Shown here: one piece after another, positions 32,893 to 43,145 of the stretch | How the letters are laid out: every line of letters begins with the position of its first letter | How positions within the stretch are numbered: the first letter of the stretch is position 1 | Source of the DNA: an uncultured Alistipes sp. | GTDB lineage: Bacteria; Bacteroidota; Bacteroidia; Bacteroidales; UBA932 | Length of the DNA: 64,000 bases | Assembly (NCBI GenBank): GCA_902388455.1 | Contig: CABMPD010000012.1 | Location: 1-64,000, forward strand | Reading direction: 5' to 3' | Made by a program: the position numbers and the translations under genes | The notes under the pieces: generated by a model | Databases searched by the model: none | Seen by the model: only the letters and a program-made list of their open reading frames with translations | What the model was told of the DNA's origin: nothing

Positions 32893-33765
32893 ATGGGAAA
32901 GATAGGTGATTCTGAACTGATTATTAACAGTGATGGCTCGGTATTCCATCTGCATATCCGTCCTGAAGCGCTGGCGGACAAAGTTATCCTGGTCGGGGAT
33001 CCTGGCAGGGTGGATTTGGTGAGCTCGTTTTTCTCAGATGTGGAGAACTCGGTATCCTCCAGAGAGTTCCACAGTGTGACCGGTGTTTACAGAGGCACCA
33101 GAATTACGGTTCTCTCCACTGGTATAGGCTGTGACAACATAGATATCGTCATGAATGAGTTGGATGCTCTGGCCAATATTGATTTCCAGACCAGGGAGGT
33201 GCTTCCGGAGCATCGCTGCCTGACGATATTGCGTATAGGTACCTGCGGGGTTATTCAGCCGGATATTCCACTTGGATCGTATATTTTCTCCAGGGTGTCA
33301 GCCGGTTTTGACGGCCTGCTCAACTGGTACGGCGGCCGCGACGAGGTGGTGCTGAAGGATGTGGAGGAGGCTTTCCTTTCTCATGTAAATTGGTGCAGTT
33401 ATCTTCCGACTCCTTATTTTGTAAAGGCAGGAGATGCTCTTACAGAAATGTTCAAGGACTGTACAGTACCCGGTATGACGATTTCCGCTTCGGGATTCTA
33501 CGGTCCTCAGTGCCGGGTAGTGCGGCTGCCTCTTGCAATGCCTGACCTTATGGAAAAGCTGGAGTCGTTCCGGTTCAAAGACCTGCGTTTTACTAATTTC
33601 GAGATGGAAGGTTCGGCAATAGCGTCTTTGGCTCGTAAGCTGGGACATGAGGGGGCTACAGTTTGTCTGGCTATTGCTCACCGCTATGCCAGGAAGGCCA
33701 ATGCAGACTATAAGTCCCTTATGGGAGACTTGGTGAAAATGTGTCTGGACAGGCTTTCGCTATGA
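32893..33765 (+). CDS. Nucleoside phosphorylase (uridine phosphorylase-like)
   Basis: A 290-residue PNP/UDP-family enzyme cleaving a nucleoside with phosphate to base and ribose 1-phosphate. VILVGDPGRVDLVSSF carries the phosphate-binding Gly-Asp-Pro-x-Arg, VLSTGIGCDNIDIVMNEL the second conserved block, ILRIGTCGVIQPDIPLGSYI the third, and FTNFEMEGSAIASLARKLG the ribose-binding Glu-Met-Glu. The pattern fits uridine phosphorylase-like members; base preference is not certain. It overlaps the next gene by 4 bases, so the two are coupled in a nucleoside-salvage context. Confidence 0.88.
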   Translation: MGKIGDSELIINSDGSVFHLHIRPEALADKVILVGDPGRVDLVSSFFSDVENSVSSREFHSVTGVYRGTRITVLSTGIGCDNIDIVMNELDALANIDFQTREVLPEHRCLTILRIGTCGVIQPDIPLGSYIFSRVSAGFDGLLNWYGGRDEVVLKDVEEAFLSHVNWCSYLPTPYFVKAGDALTEMFKDCTVPGMTISASGFYGPQCRVVRLPLAMPDLMEKLESFRFKDLRFTNFEMEGSAIASLARKLGHEGATVCLAIAHRYARKANADYKSLMGDLVKMCLDRLSL

Positions 33766-34613
33766 GCAGAGCTTTCAGCAAAATGGAAGGGAAATTGCGG
33801 AGTTCCGAGGCCGAGAGTCTGCTGACTTTGTTGCAGGACCGGGATGAGGTGGCACTCGCATTAGTCCGGGACAGAATTATGTTTTTAGGTTGGCCTGCAG
33901 TCAGTTACTGCTTTGAAAATCTGACAAGGGTGGTCCCTTCTGACCGCAGGGCTGCGGTCAGGCGTTTTTTACACAGCATATCATCATCATGCAGTGTGGA
34001 TGAACTTGAGAGACTGCTTGAGGAAGGGAATTTCTTTTTTGTGCCGGACGGTTTGTATTATCTGAGCAGAATACTGATGCCGGAATTGACACCAGGTGAT
34101 TTCCATGAGAGCTATTTGGAACTGGCAGGGGACTTGATGGGTGAACTCAGGGATAATATGACGGCTGTGGAAAAAGTGGAAATGCTCAATTACATAGTCT
34201 TCGAACGTTATGGATTTCAACTCTCGCGGGGAGGTATGGACGGATACGAAGACAGGATTCTGCTTCCAGAGATAATGGAGAGGCGCATGGCAGGGGTGGT
34301 GGGACTGTCTGCGGTATATTTTCTGCTGGCCAGTTATGCCGGACTTCCTGTATATCCGGTGTTCCCTAGGGAGCCGGGATATTATGTGGCTTATTTCGAA
34401 GACGGAAGGACTCTTTTCTCCATGGATATGGGGAACCGTGGTCATATAACCGATCCCGTCCCCAGAAGATCGTGGCTGGATACAGACTTCATGGGGACGG
34501 ACCGTACAATATTGTATCTTTATGCGACAGCTCTCAGGCGTTTCGGACGTCAGCCTTTGGCAGAACCTCAGGTGTCGTTGTTGGAGAGGGCAATAGATGA
34601 TCTGAGACTGTAG
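33762..34613 (+). CDS. SirB1-like transglutaminase-fold protein
   Basis: A 283-residue protein. VEKVEMLNYIVFERYGFQLS followed by MAGVVGLSAVYFLLASYAGL and AYFEDGRTLFSMDMGNRGH resembles the SirB1 N-terminal transglutaminase-like domain (PF13369). In this sequence the usual catalytic Cys position in the second motif is not evident, so it may be a non-enzymatic form. The start at 33762 overlaps the phosphorylase stop (ATGA). The similarity is from memory and moderate; function unknown. Confidence 0.6.
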   Translation: MSRAFSKMEGKLRSSEAESLLTLLQDRDEVALALVRDRIMFLGWPAVSYCFENLTRVVPSDRRAAVRRFLHSISSSCSVDELERLLEEGNFFFVPDGLYYLSRILMPELTPGDFHESYLELAGDLMGELRDNMTAVEKVEMLNYIVFERYGFQLSRGGMDGYEDRILLPEIMERRMAGVVGLSAVYFLLASYAGLPVYPVFPREPGYYVAYFEDGRTLFSMDMGNRGHITDPVPRRSWLDTDFMGTDRTILYLYATALRRFGRQPLAEPQVSLLERAIDDLRL

Positions 34614-34626
34614 AAAGACTGCAAAT

Positions 34627-36303
<1,677 letters not shown>

Positions 36304-36455
36304 ATTTCTGTCGCTTTGTTTCTTGATTTTGAAAAGTGCGGCAAGATAGGACTTTTTTCTCAAATAACATCATTTCCGCCCGAAGCCCTGGGGCACAGCC
36401 GTAAAATTGGTAAGAATATCCGTGTTTTCGGTGTGTAGGAAAGCGGGATTTTGTA

Positions 36456-36463
36456 TATTTTTG
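36456..36463 (+). promoter_or_regulatory. -7 element upstream of the polyferredoxin gene
   Basis: TATTTTTG, 10 bases before the ATG at 36474. Confidence 0.5.
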
Positions 36464-36473
36464 CAGCAAATTT

Positions 36474-38042
36474 ATGAGTATGCTAAGGAAGATCAGAATA
36501 ACCCTCGCACTGATATTTTTCGTGTGCGTGACTTTATTGTTTCTCGACTTTACCGGGACACTTCACGCCTGGCTCGGATGGATGGCCAAGATCCAGTTCT
36601 TTCCGGCAGTCCTGGCCCTCAATGCCGGGGTCATTATCGCTTTAGTGCTGCTGACTCTGATATTCGGCAGGGTGTACTGCTCGGTCATCTGCCCGCTCGG
36701 AGTGATGCAGGATGTGTTTGCCTGGCTGGGCAAAAAGCAGAAAAAGAACCGCTACACCTATTCAAAGGCCAAGAGCTGGCTGCGTTACGCGATGCTTGGG
36801 CTCTTCATCATCGCCCTGATCGCGGGTGTAGGCTCGTTTGTGGCCCTGCTGGAGCCTTACAGCGCCTACGGACGCATTGCCTCCAACATCTTTGCTCCCG
36901 TGTACGGCTGGATCAACAACCTGTTTGCGCTCATAGCCGAGAGGGCTGACAGCTACGCCTTCTATTCCACGGATGTATGGCTCAAGAGTCTGCCGACGTT
37001 CATCATCGCCGCTGTGATGCTGGTGCTGATTGCCGTGCTGGCATGGAGGAACGGCCGTACCTGGTGCAACACAATATGTCCGGTGGGTACCTTCCTGAGC
37101 TTCCTGGCCCGTTTCTCGTGGCTCAAGCCAGTAATTGACACAGACAAATGCATCAGCTGCCGCAAGTGCGAGCGCAACTGCAAGGCCTCCTGCATAGATA
37201 TCGCCAATCACAAGATAGACTACAGCCGCTGCGTGACCTGCATGGACTGCATCGGCAACTGTCCCAAGGACGCCATTTCGTATATTCATCCTAAGAAAGC
37301 CGCTGCTCCGGCAGTGACTGGAGGACAGGCTGAAGCGGCATCCGGTGCTGACCGAAAAGCCGACAAGGCCGAGAGCGTCGACACCGCCCGCAGGGGTTTC
37401 CTTACGGCCTCCCTGATGGCAGCAACAGCCGTGACGGTCAAGGCTCAGGAGAAGAAAGTCGACGGCGGTCTGGCCGTGATAGAGGATAAGGTCATTCCCG
37501 ACCGGCTTGTTCCGCTGGTGCCTCCCGGAGCGGTGAGTCTCAGGCATTTTGCCCAGCATTGCACCGGATGTCAGCTCTGCGTCTCGGTATGTCCCAACGG
37601 AGTGCTGCGTCCGGCCACGGACCTGATGCGCATGATGCAGCCGGAGATGTCCTACGAGAGAGGGTACTGCCGTCCGGAGTGTACGAAATGCTCGGAGGTC
37701 TGCCCAGCCGGAGCCATACGCCCGATTGACAAGGCCGAGAAGTCCTCGACCCAGATCGGCCATGCGGAGTGGGTGATGCACAACTGTATCCCGGTGAGGG
37801 ACGGACAGGAGTGCGGCAACTGCGCAAGGCATTGTCCTACCGGAGCCATACAGATGGTGCCGCTCAAGGGGCACCACCGTCACAGAGGCGGCCGCGAGGA
37901 GGGCAATGACGGCAAGAACCTTATGATACCGGCCGTCAACACCGAGAAGTGCATAGGCTGTGGAGCCTGCGAGAATCTCTGTCCGGCACGTCCGTTCTCC
38001 GCCATCTATGTGGTGGGGCATGAGGTTCACAGGACAGTCTGA
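36474..38042 (+). CDS. Membrane polyferredoxin (NapH/NosR-like) fused to ferredoxin domains
   Basis: A 522-residue protein. Residues 1 to about 220 have five membrane segments and the paired Cys-x3-Cys-Pro motifs of the NapH/NosR family (YCSVICPLG and TWCNTICPVG). CISCRKCERNC and CVTCMDCIGNCP form two [4Fe-4S] sites. A linker then carries TARRGFLTASLMAATAVTVK near residue 305, a twin-arginine-like segment in the middle of the chain. After it come four further clusters (CTGCQLCVSVCP, CTKCSEVCP, CGNCARHCP, CIGCGACENLCP). It probably carries electrons from the quinone pool or cytoplasm to a periplasmic partner, the Fe-S reductase encoded next. The stop is followed in the same frame by that gene. 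Confidence 0.85.
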   Translation: MSMLRKIRITLALIFFVCVTLLFLDFTGTLHAWLGWMAKIQFFPAVLALNAGVIIALVLLTLIFGRVYCSVICPLGVMQDVFAWLGKKQKKNRYTYSKAKSWLRYAMLGLFIIALIAGVGSFVALLEPYSAYGRIASNIFAPVYGWINNLFALIAERADSYAFYSTDVWLKSLPTFIIAAVMLVLIAVLAWRNGRTWCNTICPVGTFLSFLARFSWLKPVIDTDKCISCRKCERNCKASCIDIANHKIDYSRCVTCMDCIGNCPKDAISYIHPKKAAAPAVTGGQAEAASGADRKADKAESVDTARRGFLTASLMAATAVTVKAQEKKVDGGLAVIEDKVIPDRLVPLVPPGAVSLRHFAQHCTGCQLCVSVCPNGVLRPATDLMRMMQPEMSYERGYCRPECTKCSEVCPAGAIRPIDKAEKSSTQIGHAEWVMHNCIPVRDGQECGNCARHCPTGAIQMVPLKGHHRHRGGREEGNDGKNLMIPAVNTEKCIGCGACENLCPARPFSAIYVVGHEVHRTV

Positions 38043-38048
38043 CAACCG

Positions 38049-39428
38049 ATTTCCCGCCGCGAGTTTCTGAAAACGGCGGGAGCGGCGGGAGCTTTGTCCC
38101 TTGGTCTGGCGGCTTGTGGGGACGGCAGGACTGCCAGCTCCGCCTCCGGGAGCCAGGCGGTGCCGCCCGGTGGAATGACGTACAGGACCAATCCTACTAC
38201 TGGCGACAAGGTCTCCCTGCTCGGCTACGGCTGCATGCGCTGGCCCTCGGTAGGGGGCAGGAGCGCCCGGGAGGGCAATGAGGAGATAGACCAGGAGATG
38301 GTCAACCGCCTGGTGGATTTCGCCATAGAGCACGGAGTCAACTATTTCGACACGTCTCCGGCCTACTGCCGGGGTACGTCCGAGCGTGCGACGGGCATTG
38401 CCCTCAGTCGTCATCCGAGGGAGAAATACCTGATAGCCACGAAGATGTCCAATTTCGCTCCCTCGACCTGGACCCGTGAGGGAGCCATCGCCATGTACCA
38501 TAACTCCATGAAGGAGCTGCAGGTGGACTATCTGGACTACTACCTTCTCCACGGCATCGGTATGGGCAGCGGCATGGAGGAGATGATGGCCCGCTATTTC
38601 GACAACGGCATCATCGATTTCCTGATGCAGGAGAGAAAAGCCGGGCGCATCCGCAATCTCGGTTTTTCCTACCACGGGGACGTGAAGTGTTTCGATTGGC
38701 TCTTGGAGCGGTACGATGTCTACAAGTGGGATTTCGTGCAGATCCAGCTCAACTACCTCGACTGGAAGTACGCCAAGCAGATCAATCCCCGCAACACCGA
38801 TGCCGAGTATCTTTACAATGCCCTGGCCGAAAGGGGGATACCGGCCATTATCATGGAACCGCTCCTGGGCGGCCGCCTCTCCAACGTGCCGGACAATATC
38901 GTGGCCCAGTTCAAGGAGCGTGACCCGCAGAGCAGCGTGGCCTCGTGGGCATTCCGCTTCGCCGGCAGCTTGCCCGGAGTACTGACCGTCCTGAGCGGCA
39001 TGACCCGGATGGAGCACCTGCAGGACAACCTCCGGACCTATTGTCCCCTCAATCCCCTGACGGACGAGGAGTTCCAGTTCCTGCAGGACACCGCCACGAG
39101 GATGATGCAGTTCGATACTATCCCCTGCAACGACTGCAAGTACTGCATGCCGTGCCCTTACGGTCTGGACATTCCCGCGATACTGCTGCATTACAACAAA
39201 TGCCTCAATGAGGGCAACATCCCCGAGTCCTCCACTGACCCGGAGTACCGCAAGGCCCGCCGCGCCTATCTCGTGGGATACGACCGGAGCGTACCCAGGC
39301 TGCGTCAGGCGTCCCATTGCATCGGCTGCGGCCAGTGCAGCCCCCATTGTCCCCAGCGTATCGACATCCCCGCGGAGCTGCACAGAATCGACGCTTACGT
39401 CGAGCGGCTTAGACAGAATACCCTGTAG
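38049..39428 (+). CDS. Tat-exported Fe-S aldo/keto reductase lipoprotein (start codon unclear)
   Basis: A protein of about 459 residues. The reductase domain begins TTGDKVSLLGYGCMRWPS; it has VNYFDTSPAYCRG with the catalytic-type Asp and Tyr, the catalytic Lys in IATKMSNF, and LLHGIG for the His. The C-terminus has CNDCKYCMPCPYG and CIGCGQCSPHCP, ferredoxin-like sites seen in Fe-S aldo/keto reductases. The reading frame upstream encodes ISRREFLKTAGAAG followed by ALSLGLAAC, an ideal twin-arginine lipoprotein signal. No ATG, GTG or TTG precedes it: the previous in-frame codon group is the TGA of the upstream gene (38040-38042), then CAA CCG ATT. I set the start at ATT (38049); the first standard start is TTG at 38094, inside the signal. 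It should act in the periplasm with the upstream polyferredoxin. Confidence 0.78.
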   Translation: MSRREFLKTAGAAGALSLGLAACGDGRTASSASGSQAVPPGGMTYRTNPTTGDKVSLLGYGCMRWPSVGGRSAREGNEEIDQEMVNRLVDFAIEHGVNYFDTSPAYCRGTSERATGIALSRHPREKYLIATKMSNFAPSTWTREGAIAMYHNSMKELQVDYLDYYLLHGIGMGSGMEEMMARYFDNGIIDFLMQERKAGRIRNLGFSYHGDVKCFDWLLERYDVYKWDFVQIQLNYLDWKYAKQINPRNTDAEYLYNALAERGIPAIIMEPLLGGRLSNVPDNIVAQFKERDPQSSVASWAFRFAGSLPGVLTVLSGMTRMEHLQDNLRTYCPLNPLTDEEFQFLQDTATRMMQFDTIPCNDCKYCMPCPYGLDIPAILLHYNKCLNEGNIPESSTDPEYRKARRAYLVGYDRSVPRLRQASHCIGCGQCSPHCPQRIDIPAELHRIDAYVERLRQNTL

Positions 39429-39449
39429 AAGGTATCCTCCGCATTACGG

Positions 39450-39480
39450 TTTGCGGTTATGGCGGAATTCACTACCTTTG
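39450..39480 (+). promoter_or_regulatory. Promoter of the LysR-family regulator
   Basis: TTTG (39450-39453), 19 bases, TACCTTTG (39473-39480), an exact consensus fit. Confidence 0.8.
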
Positions 39481-39512
39481 TTCTGTAGCAATCTCAAAAG
39501 TGCAGACAGACC

Positions 39513-40409
39513 ATGGATGAATTCCGTCTTAAAGTATTTGTAACGGCCGCCAAGGCTCTCAGCTTTTCCAAGTGCGCGGCTGCCCTGAATATCACCCAGC
39601 CGGCGGTCAGCCGCCATATCGGGGAACTGGAGGCCCGTTTCGGGGTGCCGCTGTTCTCCCGGGGCAGTGCCGGGGTGGGGCTGACCAAGGCCGGCCGGCT
39701 GCTGCTCCAGCATGCGGAGGGACTGCTGTCGGCGTACCAGAAAATGGATTACGACATGGACCTGCTGGCCCAGGCCGGTCAGGGCAGGCTGGCGATAGGG
39801 GCCAGCACGACCATCGCGATGTACCTGCTGCCGGAGATACTGGCCTCGTTCATGGAGCGTTCGGACGGGATAGAGGTGTCCATGCTCTCGGGCAACAGTG
39901 AGAATGTGGAGCAATGGCTCAGGGACGGGACGGTGGACATCGGTTTCGTGGAGAATGCCTCGCGCCGGCCGTGGCTGCACTATGAGCGGCTGATGGCGGA
40001 CGAGCTGGTATTGGTGGCGGGAACCCATGGCCGGTATGCGTCTTTGGAGTCGGTCACGCCGCAGGAGCTTAGGACACTGCCGCTGGTGCTGAGAGAGAAG
40101 GGCTCGGGGACACGCGAGATTCTGGAGAATGTGCTCCGGGGCTGCGGTATAGGCCCTGAGGACCTGAACGTGGTGATAGAGTTGAGCAGCACGGAGGCCA
40201 TCAAGGCATTTGTCCGCAGCAGCGATACGCTGGCGGTGGTCTCGGTGATAGCCCTGCGCCGCGAACTGGCTGACGGAGCGTTGAGGATTGTGGACATCGA
40301 CGGAGTGGACATGCCCCGGGAATTCGCCACAGTCGTCCGTCCCGGCGAGTTCTCCGGGCTGAACGAGCGGTTCCATCACTTCGTTGTCCGGGAGGCCTCT
40401 CTACGTTAG
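39513..40409 (+). CDS. LysR-family transcriptional regulator
   Basis: A 298-residue regulator. The N-terminal winged helix-turn-helix is typical (FVTAAKALSFSKCAAALNIT then QPAVSRHIGELEARFGVPLF), followed by a periplasmic-binding-protein-like effector domain (IGASTTIAMYLLPEILASF; WLRDGTVDIGFVENASRR). The effector domain resembles CysL/CbbR-like members (from memory). It is followed in the same direction by a YeiH-family exporter gene, a common partner of CysL/YeiE-type LysR regulators, so that gene is its likely target. A hairpin at 40410-40432 follows the stop. Confidence 0.93.
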   Translation: MDEFRLKVFVTAAKALSFSKCAAALNITQPAVSRHIGELEARFGVPLFSRGSAGVGLTKAGRLLLQHAEGLLSAYQKMDYDMDLLAQAGQGRLAIGASTTIAMYLLPEILASFMERSDGIEVSMLSGNSENVEQWLRDGTVDIGFVENASRRPWLHYERLMADELVLVAGTHGRYASLESVTPQELRTLPLVLREKGSGTREILENVLRGCGIGPEDLNVVIELSSTEAIKAFVRSSDTLAVVSVIALRRELADGALRIVDIDGVDMPREFATVVRPGEFSGLNERFHHFVVREASLR

Positions 40410-40438
40410 AGGCTTGTGTGTGGCGCAAGCCTACTCAC

Positions 40439-40587
40439 GAGAAATGCATGGTGTTTTGTAAGTGTTTGATTGTGAGATTCCTGCAAAACAGCGTGCAATT
40501 TTCGGGTGTTTCTGAGGCAGTGAGAAATGCAGACCTTTTTATAATGCTTTGATTTATAGTGCTTTGAAAAATGGCGTGCAATTCTCG
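40439..40587. repeat. Two 66-nt repeat elements with inverted ends between lysR and yeiH-like genes
   Basis: Units at 40439-40504 and 40522-40587 are each 66 nt, start GAGAAATGCA, end TGCAATTTTCG or TGCAATTCTCG, and match at about 45 of 66 positions by my alignment. The ends of each unit are imperfect inverted repeats (GAGAAATGCA against TGCAATTCTC), so each resembles a small palindromic mobile-like or regulatory element. The pair lies directly upstream of the exporter promoter. Confidence 0.7.
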
Positions 40588-40666
40588 TAAAATGTGGGGC
40601 GGAGGGGTATAACAATCGGTTATGCCGTATAAGTAAGTGTGTTGGGGAGGTTTACGGCGGGTGTTG

Positions 40667-40674
40667 TACTTTTG
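40667..40674 (+). promoter_or_regulatory. -7 element of the YeiH-like gene
   Basis: TACTTTTG with TTG at 40642-40644 (22-base spacing), ending 4 bases before the ATG at 40679. Confidence 0.6.
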
Positions 40675-40678
40675 CGAC

Positions 40679-41674
40679 ATGAAAACAACAGCAACATCCT
40701 CAACATCTGTGACGCCGGCTGTGCAGGCCGCGCAGGTATCAACCGGAACTCTCCAGGCACGCCAGTGGGCGGCCCGGATACTTTTTGTCGCACTTTTCGC
40801 CGCCTCGTTCTTCTTGCCCACGGCGGTGGCCCTGCTGGCCGGAATAGCATTGGCCGTAACCCTCGGCTCACCTTTTCCCGTATTTGCCAAGAAAGTCTCG
40901 AAGTACCTGCTTCAGGCCTCGGTGGTGGGTCTCGGCTTCGGCATGAACCTCTATTCGGCTGTGGAGTCCGGCAAGGACGGTATGCTCTTCACGATAGTCT
41001 CGGTGGTGGGGGTGATGGTCATCGGCACCCTGCTCGGACGGGTTTTCAGGCTCTCCCGGAACAATTCCTACCTCATCTCCTCCGGTACGGCCATCTGCGG
41101 AGGCAGCGCGATTGCCGCCGTGGCTCCCATCATCGACGCGGACGACAATGAGACTACCATGTCGATGGTGACAGTCTTCGTGCTCAACGCCGTGGCCCTG
41201 CTCATTTTCCCTGCGATAGGCCATCTGCTCGGACTCTCCCAGGAGCAGTTCGGCGCCTGGGCAGCCATTGCCATACACGATACCAGCTCGGTGGTGGGGG
41301 CCGGCGCTGCCTATGGCGAGGAGGCCCTGCAGATTGCCACGACCGTCAAGCTGACCCGCGCCCTGTGGATCATTCCCATGGCCATAGCCACTACCTTCAT
41401 TTTCAGGAAGAAGGGCAAGAAGATTTCCATTCCCTGGTTCATCTTCCTCTTCATTGCCGCCATGCTTGCCAATACTTACCTGGGAATCCCTGAGAAAGTC
41501 TCTGCGGCGATAGCTGGAGGCGCGAAGCATGCTCTCGGAGCCACACTCTTCCTCATCGGCTGTGGCCTCTCCCTCCAGAGTGTCAAGAAGACGGGAGTCC
41601 GTCCCTTCCTGCTCGGCATCAGTCTCTGGGCTGTCATCTCCCTCTCGTCGCTGGCGGTGGTGATGATGATGTAG
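40679..41674 (+). CDS. YeiH-family putative sulfate exporter
   Basis: A 331-residue membrane protein (UPF0324/PF03601) with about ten membrane helices. Conserved stretches are LLQASVVGLGFGMNL, YLISSGTAICGGSAIAAVAP, GAWAAIAIHDTSSVVGAGAA and TLFLIGCGLSLQSVKK. I chose ATG 40679, which follows the -7 box directly. Family members are predicted sulfate or sulfite exporters and are commonly regulated by an adjacent LysR protein, as here. The substrate is inferred only. Confidence 0.9.
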   Translation: MKTTATSSTSVTPAVQAAQVSTGTLQARQWAARILFVALFAASFFLPTAVALLAGIALAVTLGSPFPVFAKKVSKYLLQASVVGLGFGMNLYSAVESGKDGMLFTIVSVVGVMVIGTLLGRVFRLSRNNSYLISSGTAICGGSAIAAVAPIIDADDNETTMSMVTVFVLNAVALLIFPAIGHLLGLSQEQFGAWAAIAIHDTSSVVGAGAAYGEEALQIATTVKLTRALWIIPMAIATTFIFRKKGKKISIPWFIFLFIAAMLANTYLGIPEKVSAAIAGGAKHALGATLFLIGCGLSLQSVKKTGVRPFLLGISLWAVISLSSLAVVMMM

Positions 41675-41697
41675 GCAGCCTGTTGATTTTCACGAAT

Positions 41698-41705
41698 TAT
41701 CTTTG
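41698..41705 (+). promoter_or_regulatory. -7 element in the leader of the PSD-like operon
   Basis: TATCTTTG, about 125 bases before the start at 41832; the long A/T-rich leader between has no clear structure. Confidence 0.4.
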
Positions 41706-41831
41706 GGGTCTGACATATTTTTTATAACTTGCAGTGTTTGTCAGTCAGGTCGGTAGGGCATCTGTTTGAGATGGTGTGTCAATCTGCTGAACTTTAGTTA
41801 GTTATAAATAGATTTTTTAACAATTTTTTAA

Positions 41832-43124
41832 ATGTCAGTGATGAAAAAAAGATTTTTGACAGCAGGCGGGCTATGCGCATTTGCCGTAGCCTTGATTATG
41901 CTTGTGTTTTCGTGTACCCAGAAGGATGGCAATACCACCGGTACGGAAGATTACAACGCCACGACCCGGCAGCTGATATCCCTGGTGGAGAATGACAGCC
42001 GTATCAGATCGCTGCTTACTGAGGCAATAAAGAAGGGCAGGGAGATAAATCCGGATACTTCGACCAATCCGGTGCAGTCTCTGGAAGACTATTATGCCTT
42101 CATCGACCGCTCGCAGAAGTCCATGCCCTGGGACGTCATATTTTGCCCGGGACAGCCTACAATTTTCGGCCGGATGTATCAGGCACTCTGCTATTGTTAT
42201 TTTATCAACTGCATGCCGCTGGAGGAACTGGAAGGAGAAAACCTGTTCACGGCTTCGATACAATATGTGGAGCCTTACCGCAGCTGGCTTGTGGAATATT
42301 GCAAGTCCTGGGGCCAGTTCCTCTCATCTCCCGAATCATGGAACGAGGAGTATGAGGCGCTGATGATGCAGCAGGAGGAACTCGGCATGACCAACGGGTG
42401 GTACGAGGATCCGTCGAACTGGCATTCGTTCAATGACTTCTTCAGCCGTAGACTGGCATCTCCTGACCAGCGTCCCATAGCTTCGCCCGATGACAATTCC
42501 GTCGTGGCTTCTCCCGCCGACTGTGTACCTCAGGGTGTCTGGGACATCGATCAGGATTCCTATATCGTCACGGACCACAAGATAGCGGTAAAATCACGTG
42601 TGTTCAATTCGGTGCGTAACCTCATAGGCCCTGAAAGCCCTTATTGCGATGCCTTTGCGGGAGGTAAGTTCTACCACGCTTTTCTCAACGCCAACGATTA
42701 CCACCGCTATCATTTCCCTCTGTCAGGTGTGATAAGGGAGATGAGGGTGATTCCCGGTGACGATGCGTTGGGCGGAACCATCACCTGGGAACCCGAGCTG
42801 CAGCAGTATGTGGTCGACTGCTCGGTGCCCGGCTGGCAGAGTATAGAGACACGTGGACTGGTGATTCTGGAAACCGACTCACATGGACTGGTGGCGGTCA
42901 TGCCTATAGGTATGTCTCAGGTGGCTTCGGTCAATTTCTCTCCGGGACTGGAAGTAGGCCAGCGTGTGGAGAAAGGTGACGAACTGGGGTATTTCCTCTT
43001 CGGCGGATCGGATTTCGTACTGGTATTCCAGGAAGAGGCTGATTTCCGTCTCACATCGCCTACGGATTCAGCCGGGGGATGGCAGCATATTCTTATGGGT
43101 GAAAAACTTGGCGAGGTATCATAA
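41832..43124 (+). CDS. Phosphatidylserine decarboxylase-family lipoprotein
   Basis: A 430-residue protein with a lipoprotein signal (Cys28 in LVFSC). The second half follows the PSD family: FNDFFSRRL (199-208), SPADC (228-232), YHRYHFPLSG (290-299), and LFGGSDFVLVF (389-399). The last corresponds to the Gly-Ser-Thr autocleavage site, with Ser393 as the potential pyruvoyl precursor and Asp in place of Thr. Canonical PSDs sit on the cytoplasmic face; an exported lipidated form implies action in the periplasm or on external phospholipid, as in secreted PSD-like proteins of other bacteria and parasites. The SPAD-Cys in place of SPAD-Gly is another deviation. It is followed by a secreted Ntn-hydrolase and a beta-propeller lipoprotein in the same direction. 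Confidence 0.82.
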   Translation: MSVMKKRFLTAGGLCAFAVALIMLVFSCTQKDGNTTGTEDYNATTRQLISLVENDSRIRSLLTEAIKKGREINPDTSTNPVQSLEDYYAFIDRSQKSMPWDVIFCPGQPTIFGRMYQALCYCYFINCMPLEELEGENLFTASIQYVEPYRSWLVEYCKSWGQFLSSPESWNEEYEALMMQQEELGMTNGWYEDPSNWHSFNDFFSRRLASPDQRPIASPDDNSVVASPADCVPQGVWDIDQDSYIVTDHKIAVKSRVFNSVRNLIGPESPYCDAFAGGKFYHAFLNANDYHRYHFPLSGVIREMRVIPGDDALGGTITWEPELQQYVVDCSVPGWQSIETRGLVILETDSHGLVAVMPIGMSQVASVNFSPGLEVGQRVEKGDELGYFLFGGSDFVLVFQEEADFRLTSPTDSAGGWQHILMGEKLGEVS

Positions 43125-43145
43125 CGGCGGTTATTGTATGTAAAA

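Noticed and set aside
38040..38042. TGA between polyferredoxin and reductase read as selenocysteine
   Set aside because: No selenocysteine-type context is expected between a ferredoxin tail and a Tat signal, and no SECIS-like hairpin stands out; a rare start or mutation is simpler.
36762..39383. An 873-codon open frame on the minus strand
   Set aside because: It is antisense to the polyferredoxin and Fe-S reductase genes, whose motifs are unambiguous; it arises from GC-rich codon usage.
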